From Gibbula magus (taxonomy: Eukaryota > Mollusca > Gastropoda > Trochida > Trochidae): a stretch of DNA of 64,000 nt. The notes beneath the pieces were generated by a model, which ran no database searches, was not told the DNA's origin, and worked only from the letters and a program-made list of their open reading frames with translations. The stretch lies in NCBI GenBank assembly GCA_936450465.1, contig OW388294.1, positions 72,840,622 through 72,904,621 of the forward strand. The letters run 5' to 3'. The translations under genes and the position numbers were made by a program. Positions 9,261 through 21,676 of this stretch are shown piece after piece; position 1 is the first letter of the stretch, and every line of letters begins with the position of its first letter.

Positions 9261-11324
9261 ATTTTAGTATTTTATGAGTGCTTGGATCCCTGAAGTAAGT
9301 TGATTATTACACACGAACCACAAAAACAACTATGCAATTGAAAATAGAGTGGCCATTTGTCAAGCAGTATTCATGGATTTTACCTTAATCCGATGTAAAA
9401 CTATCAGGCATTTAATTCCTACACGATGAATCAAGTCAACAAATAGACTTTATCAATTCATTGGATGAAGTCCTCTTTCACAAATTTTACGTAAAAAAAT
9501 GCCGATACTTTGTCACTTTCGAATAATATTCGTAAGGTGATAAGCAAAACATTGTCATAATGTCTGTAAGCATTATAATTTTTCATTGAGAAATATTTAG
9601 TTTAGCGGTCTGACTAAGGGAGATAATTCAGGGATGTCGTAAAATATTGCCGGAAAGTGGCGTAGGTTTATTAGGCATGTTTTTGAAAACTGCATCGTGC
9701 GAACAAACAAACTGATGTACGCGTGTGATTCTGCCACAAAATTTGTAAGTATTTATCCCAAATTATTCCTTATACAGTCCGTATCATTGTTTTCTCTCAT
9801 AAAAGTCAATATTAATTCATAATTATTGCTGTAGAGCCAAATGTTCACCACTAAGCAGCCATGTGTTTTTTCACGCTTGAGTGATTTCATTCAGTAATAC
9901 TTTTTTTAATGGTTAAATTCAAAGACTAAGATTTATTTTGAGTATATTATAAGTGTATATACACAACCTTTTGTTAGATATCATTCTAAGCTGGGATTGT
10001 TTGTATAATTTCAGCTTGAACCTGCAAAACTGAAATACAGAATATATGCAACTACCATCAATGTAAGGCAAAGAAATACAGTACAAGTGAATAAAAATTG
10101 CAGAGTCTCAAGAATTAGCAGAATCGAGTTTTTGATTGGAAGAAACCCTACACAATGTCTGCTGCATCAACACTGGTATATTTGGGAAATTTGGAAACTA
10201 GATGTTATGTTGTGAAATATGTAATACGGCCAAATGTATGCCATGTTTGCTTATATTTCGAATGAGTCAAACATTGCTACTTATTTATAAATTTTATAAA
10301 CAATAATTTGGCAGAATAGTGAATATATTTATAGTATCTGTTTCAGTTCTATTGCGAAGAAGTTTTGACTCCCATGTCATGCTCGATGTTAGACTTATAT
10401 AACCATGATTCCAACTTATAAATCTCAATATGTTAACACCTAAACAAAAAATCCCAACGTCAATGCGAGTCTTCCTCAAATAAAGGCCATCACTTTATGC
10501 AAACAGGTTGAAGATAGTTGCAGGGGCACGAGATCTAGAATTGGTCAAATTAGTAGCTTTTGCAAATAGATAGGGACTGTCTCGATCCTGTGATATTTCC
10601 TTTGTAAACAGACACAAAATGTGAAGATGTACTTCCCGAAAACTTGACTCTTGTATGTCACTGTAATTTACTTTGCTGTAGGCTATGGTAAAATGTAGGC
10701 AATAATATGAAACTGACAATGTGAGGTTTATACCTGTGAATTAGATGCGAAATCATCAGCCAGTTGTGGTCATTTTGTGATTGTGTGTTTTTAAGACATA
10801 TAATAATATATTTGACTTTTGGTAAGTATATTAAATGTGATATAAAAGAGGAAGTATAATACAAATATATATTGTCAACATAATTAAAAACACAAAGGAA
10901 ACTAAGTAGGAAAGAAGATATACCAGCATAATTAATGGTGCAATACAATCCTCACATCTTTTTACTGAAAAAAGTAAAGCACCACAATAGTTGTTGTTAT
11001 GGGAGACCCATTACTGAGAACTGAAACCCTGAATGTCTACAGAAGGAATATACAAGAAAGACCATTGACAGGGTTTTTTTCGTTGCATAAGCAATGATTA
11101 TTTAAGGTGAGCAAAAGTATTCAGTCGATGGCCATGTCCATGAGAAGAAGCTATAAATGATGACTGAGATAAATTGTAGATTGTCACTCGACTACAGTTC
11201 ATTTCATTTAAGGTGGGACATTGCAGGAGAAAAAGCAAATGCATATCCTTACGTCACGTGTTTGGAATTTATCCATTTTACTTTATACTACATTAAAGGA
11301 TGGAACCACTGTTAAACAATAGAC
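9261..11324. other. Non-coding AT-rich stretch
   Basis: No protein frame with recognisable features. A copy of aagggagataattc occurs at about 9616, a motif that recurs reversed near 36020. The segment 10500-10560 shares wording (aggttgaa.atag) with the 12.5 kb tandem units. Confidence 0.5.
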
Positions 11325-11610
11325 AATTTATTTGATAAAGATATGTTCATATGATAATTACTTACCATCCATTCGATATAGGTTTTTTTTTATCTTTTGA
11401 TGCAGAGCTACTGATACATTCATTTTGTACATACAATTCATAACAGTCTTCTTATTGATATAACGTCTTCTTTGCAAATATGACTTTTAAGCATCACTTT
11501 TTATTTCCTGCCAATCAATCAAAGTTTGAATTTGATGAGAAAATGTGTTTATTGTGAACATACATAAAGTTTCACAACTCCTTTATCCGCCTGATGAAGC
11601 AGTAGGTAGT
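11325..11610 (-). repeat. Dispersed repeat R2, copy 1
   Basis: Read on the - strand this matches 46785-47060 (+) over about 275 bp: gcttcatcaggcgga, tatgttcacaataaa, gattg.caggaaat and agctctgcatcaaaag are shared in the same order. Function and full length are unknown; no open frame is shared between the copies. Confidence 0.8.
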
Positions 11611-12499
11611 AGGTAGCTTGATTTCTTATATATGTCATTTCAATATGGTCTTTAAATGCTTCAATTTCGCTTCCACGAATACACATATGTCTTTATAAAA
11701 TCGTGCTCAGGCTTAATGTTTACAGTCAAAATCGAAGAGGTTATTTTCAAAACAAGTCAAGCTTTAGTGACGTGACATAAAGTTCTCTCATGATATAATG
11801 TAAAAAACAAAACCTTAAATTACTCCCGTTTTGAGTATTCAAAAAATAGTGTTGAACCACCTTTCATCACCATCATGTTTGTTTTGAACATACTCTGTAA
11901 ACTCACAATTGATAAGTATATCAAACCTGATGAACATAGTAATACATTCATGCATTGTGTATATCGTGAAGACTAGTGTATGTGCAAACGCCATTACAAT
12001 GATGATTAACATAAATATTGACCTGAGCATTGTTGAGTCCAATTTAAATCAGGACAGACACTTAACCAGGTACCTAATCATGGATTTCCTGTTGACTTTC
12101 AACTCAATGCAATGATGAATGGCATATCAAGTAGAGTGGGTAAATGTGCTTTAAAGGGGATAGAAGTTGTCAAACAGTGTTGTTAGACCACCACGATGTA
12201 AATTCGATCATGCGTCATGCATTCAATTACATGATATACCGATGTATAATGAAGCAAATGGGTTTATATGTTTACATGGATGTCGCGGTGATTACGTCGC
12301 AAATGTAGGAAACATTATCATTACGTGTATAGTGCCACTAAATCACAGCTACCAGGGTTTAACTGAAGGGATGAAAAGGTCCATTTCCTTCTATCAAAGG
12401 AAAGGAACAACGGGAATCTGATGTATTTCTCACACATATAAAGCTATGTTGTATTGTCAAATGGTCTAGTCTAGTGACTTCACAAATGTTATATCTTAT
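11611..12499. other. No recognisable gene
   Basis: AT-rich sequence with short frames only (for example 12167-12421), without domains, codon pattern or splice context that would support a gene. Confidence 0.5.
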
Positions 12500-13190
12500 G
12501 TTGGTCAACACTGCAAACAGGTTGAACATAGCTGTAGTAATAACACAAATTGAAATTGTCAGGTCACATGTGCCAACACATGTAAGGTGCTTCCATCTAT
12601 AAATCAATGTAGTGTGAACACTTCCAAAACGTTAAGTGTACGAGTCAACATCTTGGTCAAAGACGTCAAAATAGTTCTAGGGAAAAGAGCAGTATATGTG
12701 TCAATAAATGTGAGGCGTTTCAATCTAATGACATTTCCATTGTCAACATGCATGGGTCTATGAGTTAAGATGAATTCACCCGCTTTACTCTAACTGAATG
12801 TCTGCTTCCCTGTAGGCAGAAGCTAATTATTGCAGATAATTTCATGGATAACCTTTATCGTATTTGTCACAAACATGTAAGTTGCTTTCGTCTATATGGA
12901 TAACATTTCTCAATGTGAAATAGCTGTTAACCATGCACTTGTAAATGTTCATAACATTAAGTAAACATGGTGTACGAGTCTTAAGGTAAAATACCTGAAA
13001 ATAGCTCTTAGGAAAATAAATCTGTAGTTAGTCAAATTAGTAGTGTGTGTGTCAATACATGTGAGCCGTTTTAATCTGATGACATTTCCATTTCCACATG
13101 ACGCTATAAATGAAAATGGATTCCTCAATTGAACTCTCAGGCACTGTCTGTTTCCCTGTAGGTTGAAGCTTATTATGGCAGAAATCAGTA
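12500..13190 (+). repeat. Tandem duplication of a unit of about 351 bp
   Basis: Two diverged units. gtgtcaataaatgtgag at 12698 matches gtgtcaatacatgtgag at 13049, and the flanks (tctaatgacatttcca / tctgatgacatttcca, then cctgtaggcagaagct / cctgtaggttgaagct) follow in order. No shared ORF is kept. Confidence 0.75.
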
Positions 13191-15190
13191 TGTAGGGGGC
13201 GCGCGGGGGGTGGGGGGTGGCGGGTGGGTGGATACAATCATATTTCAAACAGAAATAGATGTAATAATGCAATCTAAACCAATGTGTTGCTGCTTTGAAC
13301 ATGAGATGCTTACAATTTGTTCCATATAAGGTTTGGACATACATGTGTAAACAAATTGTTTATATTGTTAAAATTCAGGGGCTTCACTGATCATGAAGTT
13401 TTTTGGGGTTGACTTTTCGAAGAGCATACATGTAGTGTTTATTATCAACATACTTTTGATATACTGCACAAACACAAAAGATGTATTTAAAACATTTGTA
13501 AACATATAGTGTTCGTTGTGTTCACAGCTAACTGGATAACAAGTCTAAGATGCAGGATATATAGATACTACTATTATAATTACAATTATAACATATATTC
13601 ATATATCTAAATGTAGAAAATTGGGATACAATTGCATGATCAAATTTAATGAACTATTGACTTGAAAACAAATCATTATTGAGCTGGACAATATATGTCC
13701 TGCTTGAATGAACAACATTTCATTTGTTTGTTCTTTCAAATCCCAAAAGGCATTATCAATTCCTTATCAGTTTTCGTGTGATAGAAACAGACGTTGCCCA
13801 AGCGTTTTTGATATGTTCTGTCAGCACAAGCTTTCTAAAAAATCATAAAAGTGGTAAACACTCTAAAAAACGAAAAACAGCTAATAAATTGTCCAATATG
13901 TTTAAGGATGCAAGCAGGAAATGTTTATATGGAATCTTCACACAAAGATAAAACATATTAGAATATGTGTTGTCGTTTCAACATAAATTACACACCAATA
14001 TACAAATTCCTGTTGGTAACGTTACAGAAAGTATTTATACAACAATTCCCCATGTGATCCTCGTGCTTGCTTTAGAACTGTATTACCATTCTGGTGTAAA
14101 AGCTAAAAAGGGTTTAACTTTTACATACAAGCAAAGTAAGTATACGGAATATCTGCTGTGACAAGTAGCATGGACCTAAACTGTGGGGCAGAGCAATAGT
14201 CTTGATTGGCGTTGATTTGTCCATGTTAAGATTCATTGATCTTATCGAGTGCTCTATTTCTCTTTTACTGCAGAATGACTCAGTCTAGGTGTTCTGGTAG
14301 CTGTTCCTCTCATATCAGTTTGAATTATTCCTTTCTGTCAGATTTGATGATAATTATTCATCAATAAAATCCAGTGAACGTTCTATGAATTTCACACTGT
14401 CCTTTGTTTAATGTACAAAAACATAATAGTCTTGTTTAATACCCCTGGCAGTATACCGTATCTATACACACCGGCTTTATATCCTTTCCAATGTATTTTA
14501 TCTGGTAACGTCATCAACAGTGTGTCTATAGGGAGCAGTTCAAAATGTGATTATATGAAACATTGCACAAAACCATGCAAAAAGGGACGGCCATTAATCT
14601 AAAAGCAATTTGTGTGACTGCATAACAATTAATATATTTGGTTTTTAATTTTGAAGTGTTCTGCATCAAAGGATGAAATCAGGCAATCAGATCTGTATTC
14701 TGTGTCTGACTGAAATAACGATATTGTCAATATATTGCAATTGTCGCAGTTCAGAGTCAGGTGTTAGTAAAATAGTGTTAAAGATATAAGGCACAAGTGT
14801 AATAAATAAACAGTGACTCATTATCAAGCACAAATTATAATCACCGGTAGCTCGTCTCGAGTACTGGTAGCACCAAATTCACTTAATTAAGTACAAATCA
14901 AGACTATTTATTATGAAATATCAGTAAGCACCAAAATCCCCTTCAAATTAACTCATTGGGGCTTTATATTCACATTTGAATTATCTACTTTTGATCAGCT
15001 CTCCTGTATGTCATTTCAAAATGCATGAATAGGAATTTGATATATACTCACGTGCATGTAATATTTCTTCATGTGGTCATGGTAGATTGTATGGCTTAGG
15101 AGAGTGGACGATAACTAGTCACTTTAATCTTTGTAATCTCTCTCCTCTTACATTTGCAATTTACACGTTAGTAATATATATAGAGAATCT
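13191..15190. other. No recognisable gene
   Basis: Includes a short G-run block (13197-13230) and AT-rich unique sequence. Open frames of 60-75 codons here lack any recognisable feature. Confidence 0.45.
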
Positions 15191-15203
15191 CACATATATA
15201 CAT

Positions 15204-15297
15204 TGTATATATATATATATATATATATGAGTAAAATGGCTGTTTTTTTTACTTTTGAATATTTGTGACTGTATACTTGTCAAACTTTTTTAAATGT

Positions 15298-15346
<49 letters not shown>
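15204..15346. repeat. (TA)n microsatellites
   Basis: Two TA runs, about 15207-15229 and 15300-15346, about 70 bp apart. Confidence 0.97.
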
Positions 15347-15350
<4 letters not shown>

Positions 15351-17545
15351 CATGTATATATCGTTATATAAGCAAATTACAAAAACCAAACTGGTTTTGT
15401 GTATTTTGGCCTTGTAAGAGATTGGCAACATTTGAAAAAATGGAGCTAAATATAATGGAGAAAATAAAGTCAGGTTTTTCTACAAAATCATTATTTGTCA
15501 CTACGACATTGTTTCATGCCGGGAGACAATTTTCATGTATATATATCTTGTAAAGAATTGTATGTCAGACATCAAATACACCGTGACACATACAGTTATG
15601 ATTTATATCCTCGACATGCGTTTAAACACAGTTCTTTAAAGGAACATTTATATTATTATATTATGATGTTTTAAAATATCATTTTTACAGTTTGTCGTTT
15701 TTATGAATGAAAATAGAATTTGTCTGACAACCAATTAACAATTCATAGCCCATCACTGGCTGTATAATCAAATATCTCAGTTCACACATAATTATCCGAC
15801 ATGTTGTTCATTCATCTGTTGTAATGTTTGATGATTTTTTTGGAAACTTTCAATTCATAATCTTAAATAACGACATTTAAATTTAGTTTCTTCATTAACA
15901 AATTGTTTCATAACGATATATATAGTTGTGTTCAAACTACATGTCATGTATGAGAGAATGTATCATCATTAAGACAGCTTTGTTTATCGAGAATACATTG
16001 AAAGTAACAACAATATCAAATATTTATAAAAGATAAATCAAACAATGCTTCTTTTAATCTTTTGGATTTCATTTAAAAATAGTGATCCTTGCTTTTCATT
16101 TTGGCTATATTGCCTTTGAACACACAATATTTCACAACACCTCGATGTGTGGAATTGTTGTAAATTGTCAAATTAAAGTCAAAAGATGTTTATTGTATTA
16201 AACATACCCCTGGCTTGTACACACAAGTCAAACTGTTATATATCCATATTCTTCCGGCCATACAGTTTGTACATGTATATGGTTTATGTATCATACATTG
16301 ATATAAATAATTAGAGGACAGTTTGCTGCCTATTTGTGAATCATGTCTGGATACATGATGTGGACATGATGTAGTTATTGTGCTCTGTGGAAAACTTGCA
16401 CTCATGAACAGTTTAATTTATTTTTCATTCCGAGCATATTGTTTTCATTTGCATTTAACACTCAACAATACATACAACAGCAAAATACCAATAGAACTTC
16501 CAAACACATATAAAGAGAAGCTACTAATGGAATACAGTTATCAAATGAATAGATATAATAAAAAAAGAAAACCTACACAGTGAAAGCTTCTGGTGTCCTG
16601 CCAGTACCGTTAGTACATGAAGTTGTTTTGTTTTGGATTGTAGTGAATTAGTCTGTATGTTTTGTTAATTAGTCATATATTAAAGAACTACATGTGATAT
16701 ATGCATATGAAAACATAGCATCTTGCTATTAACACTTTGATAAGCACTTGTAAGTTTTCATATGGCATCTGCTTAAAATAGTAAATTTCCAAGATATGAG
16801 CATATTACCATTGCAGGAGCAATCAGGCAAATCTTTTCAAAGAGAAAGGTGAAGTTTCTAAAAAAATCAATAGTATGAAATACAATGACACATACACAAG
16901 TGGACGTTTAAAACACCAATGATATCAGCAAGATCACTATCAATATCTAGATCTCGCGAACGCAGTAATTACAGTATTGATTCGCATGTTTTCGTCAGAT
17001 AGAATGGTGAGATGTATCCAACCACAAACAAGTGCAGCAGACAGGATGATGTAGTTAATATCTGATGCTATTTCCGTGATAATGGGATCGATCAAAGAAG
17101 GCAATAAATGGAAAGGATTCTTCGTGGCAGTGAGAAAAGTACAAGACGAGGACATATTTTCGGACAATACACTTTGTAGTTGATAACTTGTTTGAGAGAG
17201 TCTGTACTGACAACGGGTGCTTGACTCTGAGGATGTGGATTCGAAAAGCGCAAAGGTCTTACAAAAGTACAAGTATTTGTACTAATGCAGAAATGACAAA
17301 TATAACAATGGTCCATATGCTTATGATATATATCACGCTGTTTTCACAGAAGGTGTTATCTGCAAAACTACAATATCTTTCCATTTACAGTTATCTCAGA
17401 AAAATGACTCAGTAATGAAACGTTCCCCAAGAGTTTGTTACGTTTTCTGTTAAAAGGCAGGAAGGTGACTTCACCTATCCCAAAATTAAATCTGACTCTC
17501 TTATCTGGCTTGTATTACATTCCTTTTGATGTTCGAAGAGAAATA
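15347..17545. other. Non-coding stretch
   Basis: AT-rich sequence without a supportable gene. Frames up to 110 codons (16940-17272, - strand) show no domain or signal that I recognise. Confidence 0.45.
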
Positions 17546-17940
17546 GATAGAGGATATCTGTCTTTCCTTGACTAATACCGTGTTTATCTCATTGAGTGAG
17601 GTAGAAAAGTAGATATTTCACGAGTGGCGCAGCCACGAGTGAAATATATTAACTTTTCTACCTCACGAGATGAGATAAACATGGTATTTGTCAAGGAAAA
17701 ACAGATATTCTATTTATTATATCATTTTTTCTGTGTTTTACGTTGAGTTGGAGTGATTTCAACGGCAAACGTACAGTCTTCGCAAGCTGACAATATGACG
17801 TCATAACATTGTCCCGATGACGTCACGCGAGTGGTGATAAAGTTTATCGTCACTCAGTAGAGTGGTGATAAAGGTTATCACCACTGTAGCTTGATAGAGG
17901 GTTTATTTCACTGATAGAACCGAGTATCTCACTCCAAATT
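17546..17940 (+). mobile_element. Fold-back MITE-like element FB-A, copy 1
   Basis: 17546-17716 forms a long palindrome: arms of about 80 bp (for example tttatctca/tgagataaa and gtgaggtagaaaag/cttttctacctcac) around a centre GTGGCGCAGCCAC at about 17622. The following 17717-17940 includes gatgacgtca and paired gtggtgataaa/ttatcaccac. A second copy is at 48170-48600 on the other strand. There is no transposase. Confidence 0.8.
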
Positions 17941-18144
17941 ATGTAATAAATGTTCATCTTCCTCCAGAATCCGAAAAACACTTTACATACCTTGTAATGG
18001 AGGGTAGTAAAGGTAGAACGAAGCTTACTTACATACTTGCTTAATTTGTACATGTAGAACTTACAAGCGTTTCCAGCAGAGCTGATGTCAAACTTGAGAA
18101 GCTGCCAGAGAGAGGTGTTTATGTAAACAGTGAGTAGATCCAAT

Positions 18145-18225
18145 ACAGATACCCTTAGTGCAGTTGGTAAAGTGTCAATATTCCTAAGCACAACAAAATG
18201 TTGGTTCGAACCCCGGCCAGGATAG
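18145..18225 (+). mobile_element. tRNA-derived SINE head (fragment)
   Basis: TAGTGCAGTTGG at 18156-18167 fits the Pol III A box and GGTTCGAACCC at 18203-18213 fits the B box, 35 bp apart as in tRNAs. The segment does not fold into a full cloverleaf with a plausible acceptor stem, so I call a SINE-like fragment rather than a tRNA gene. Confidence 0.5.
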
Positions 18226-19698
18226 TTAATTACGACAATGGACTGCTCATCTAAGCAAGTGTAATATCTCTGAATGGAGATACAATAGAAGTAAATAGTC
18301 CTATCCATAGAGACCTTGAATAAAGTCTCAGATGGGATTTTGAAGTATACAGACATCATTAGGGTAATTTAAATCAAAGAGGAATGGCAGTTTATTCGAG
18401 TTCAATCATGGGTATTCAATGATATTGTTAATTTCCAAAGAATGAATAACCTATATTTTGACAGAAATGTTTTCAATTCCAACTCATCACCTAAATTACT
18501 AAAAGGGATGTAGAGTGGTTTAATACTCCAGAATGATAAAATATTCATTAACAACCCTATCGAATCCATACTCTCTAACATCCACGTGTAATACACACAG
18601 ATACAATACACTAGATTTAGTGTTACATAATGTATTATCCATATGAGACAACCCACTAGACGTAGTTCTTTATTTGGCATTTGCACTGTAAATGAAGTAA
18701 CATCAACTGCATTGAAGATGAATTGCATTTCCTTTTTTATTGGAAACTGTAAAGTGAAGCTAGAACTAAGTGTATTACCCCATTGTTGTTATTTAATACT
18801 GTCAACAGACATTCTTTTATCAATATCATTAAACGTAATTATAAACATGTTATCACAAATGTATGTAAGTTCATGAAATATGTGTATAAAATCATAAAAA
18901 ATAATTAAATCATAAGCTTGTAACATGTTATGTGCGCTTCAATTTGTGTATTATGGGTCGTGGGCCTCGAAATATTGAATAATATATGTTTGTCTGTCTG
19001 TCTATTTCGTATTTGTATCATTTCATATAGACAACCTCAAATGTAAGTGAAGTCTCCCTGTCAACGGTTGTACATTACTTCCTAAATGCTGTTGTTAGTA
19101 TGTGAACGGACATGTTGTATTCCTAGCATTAAAGAGGTTGACTATCAACAGATCTTCTCTTTCATCTAGGAATCACTCATTTCAAAATGAAAGCGATGGG
19201 AGATCCTATCAATGATGAATACTTCGCTTTTTGAACCAGTGAACCAGTAATGTATAGTTCATTTAAAATGTATTTGCCCTTGAAGCATGTTCTGCACTCT
19301 ATTGAAATCTGTCCCTTGGGAGCAGTTTATATTTTGGTGTCGCTAGTTCCATTGTTTTCTGACCATATGCGTAAAATAAACAGTGTCATTTGCAGGACAA
19401 CGTAGAGAGACAGAAAAGACATAATAGGTTCAGTTATCTATTATTAATGGTTCAGTGGTATTTACTCACGTGTTCAATGGATAAAGGAAATAACTGCAAA
19501 TGGTTCCGTGGATACATTCTTTTGTTTTTAAAGCACTATTAGTAACGTGTAAAATTAGTGTGGTTCGTTATTTCGTTATTGTGTTGTCCAGTTCAATCAA
19601 TGCGAAACAGACCTAGACTCGATGCGTTTTTACAACTCACGTGTACATCAATAGGAATTCACAGCAGACATTGTTTAAGAACTCATACTAGATATTAA
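18226..19698. other. No recognisable gene
   Basis: AT-rich; contains a 108-codon - strand frame (18402-18728) with hydrophobic content but no recognisable domain, initiation context or splice sites. Confidence 0.45.
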
Positions 19699-19863
19699 GG
19701 AGATAAACATACTGTGATTGGAATTCAGCGGCATATAACGAAATTACTATAGTTCATTATTTAATTCAAGTCGAAGGCGTAGCGTGAAGCTTTAAATTGA
19801 TAATTGAGAGCTATAATAATGCCGTTATATGCCGCTTATTTCCAAACACAGTATTTTATCTCC
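19699..19863. mobile_element. MITE with TIRs of about 40 bp
   Basis: GGAGATAAA at 19699 pairs with TTTATCTCC ending at 19863, and AGCGGCATATAACG pairs with CGTTATATGCCGCT, so the arms are about 40 bp with mismatches. The loop region itself has an imperfect inverted pair. The length (165 bp) and lack of coding fit a MITE. No clear target duplication. Confidence 0.75.
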
Positions 19864-21175
19864 ATTCTACCATGTCAACGATTTAAAATTTAACTCTATT
19901 CTGACGCGTTGACTTGGTAGTGATTTGTCATTTGACGCTATGCAGAAATTCCACGGCCTGACATTTACAAACGTATGACGTATTTGATAATCTCAAAAGA
20001 CGTAACTTGTTTTACGACCTCAGAGAGCAACGAGAATTTCCGAATGTATCACAGGTTGCTCACTTTTTTCTGTAGACGATAGCGTTTCAAAACTGGCGTC
20101 GATATTCAGATTCTGCAATATTTTAAAACCTGACATCGGTATTATTTCGTCAATTTTGTAAATAAAGTTTACAGTAAGTGTAGTTTGAATTCCTGTAGTT
20201 TTTGGATGATACACCATAACATTTTATCTTGTTTATCGCGCGAAATAAATGTATTCATTAAGAATGTTATGTCCGATTGCGTTGTCAAATGATATATCTC
20301 TTCAACTTCATAGCTAATTCCAGGCACAGAGCACTGTATAACCAAATTATACCGTCTCTGATTTTTTCAAGTAGCCAATCAGAAACAAATTATCTCGCAA
20401 AGTTATGGTAGAAGTAGTGTTTGTTTCTTCTTACTTGTTCATTGTGATTTTTTTTCATGTGTTTTATTGAAATATATTTATTAAAGTTCCAGGTGATCTT
20501 GTATATTTTATACGGGAGAAGTTACAAATAATATTTCTCATTGTGTCTGTCAAGTTTAGGAAGAAAACATATCTAAAAAACATCAATATTGCCAAGCCAA
20601 GAACTGCTGTTTCAGTCAAGCGAATATGGTTGATGAATGGAGATTTCACTCTAGATTGCACAGTGACAACATATATGAAATGTTGATCATTCGTCTATGA
20701 GCGTGTGCTGTGTTTGGTTGACAAATGTTTTGAGAGATTGCTATTATGTGTATATGTTTACGCAATAATATTATACTAGAAATACATATTAGCTCTTAAA
20801 CAAATCACAAAGACCGCTACATTGGATTTTATCCGTCACTAAGTGGCCATCAACATGTAGCAAGACACCCACTGTGTAATGATATATATCAAAGGTCATT
20901 CGGAAGTGGCAGTGTCAGATTATTCACTTCAACAGATCCAATCATGGCTGACTTGGTAGGCATCATTTGCCTTGTATTCAACCATTCTTCTTTCCTCTTA
21001 TTTCATCACAATCCATATGACCTGACTAAATCACGGTGGTAATGGGAACATGGCGCATTACAATTACTAAATCTGTCAACAAAGAAACGTCTTGAACAAG
21101 GAACGGTATTTGAAGATTCTCTTTCAGTTGCTGTGATAACATACATGTTTTACTTATAATATGCATTATCCAGGG
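19864..21175. other. No recognisable gene
   Basis: Unique AT-rich sequence with short frames only. Confidence 0.45.
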
Positions 21176-21676
21176 CCTCGTTCCATAACAGCACGCGCTT
21201 ATAATCGCTCATTGATTGCTCAATGTAGCGCTCAAGTAGCGCTCAATTAAATTACACTTGTGACGTCATCCTATTGTTCTTTCACTCCATTATTTTTCAG
21301 TAATGGAGAGTTACACATCAGATCATATTTTTGAAGTAGAAATTTAATTTCTTTAACTTTTTAAAGCAATTTTGATAAAAGAGCAATACTTTGAGTGTAA
21401 TTTAAGTAGGGTAATATACTCGTAACTCTCCATTCCTTAAAAATAATGTGCCTCGGCCCCTTCGGGGCCTCGGCTCCATTATTTTTAAGGAATGGAGTGT
21501 TACTCGGACATTACCCTCTACGTAGTGCTCATTCTCTCCTGAACGACATGATGAAAAACCTCAAAGTTCGCTCGCTTTGCTACGTAGCGCTACATTGAGC
21601 AATCGCGTTCAAGAGAGGTTTGAAAGTAATCGCTTATTGAGCGATTACTTTGAAACCTCTCTTGAACACGGTCCAG
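21176..21676. mobile_element. Nested-palindrome MITE-like block
   Basis: TGCTCAATGTAGCGCT (21218) is inverted as AGCGCTACATTGAGCA near 21585-21602. Inside, 21411-21514 is a second palindrome centred on GGCCCCTTCGGGGCC, with arms ATTCCTTAAAAATAATG / CATTATTTTTAAGGAAT. A third hairpin, 21606-21666, has arms GTTCAAGAGAGGTTT / AAACCTCTCTTGAAC. No coding. Confidence 0.8.

Noticed and set aside
18402..18728. 108-codon - strand frame as a gene
   Set aside because: No recognisable domain or supporting signals; composition matches the surrounding AT-rich DNA.
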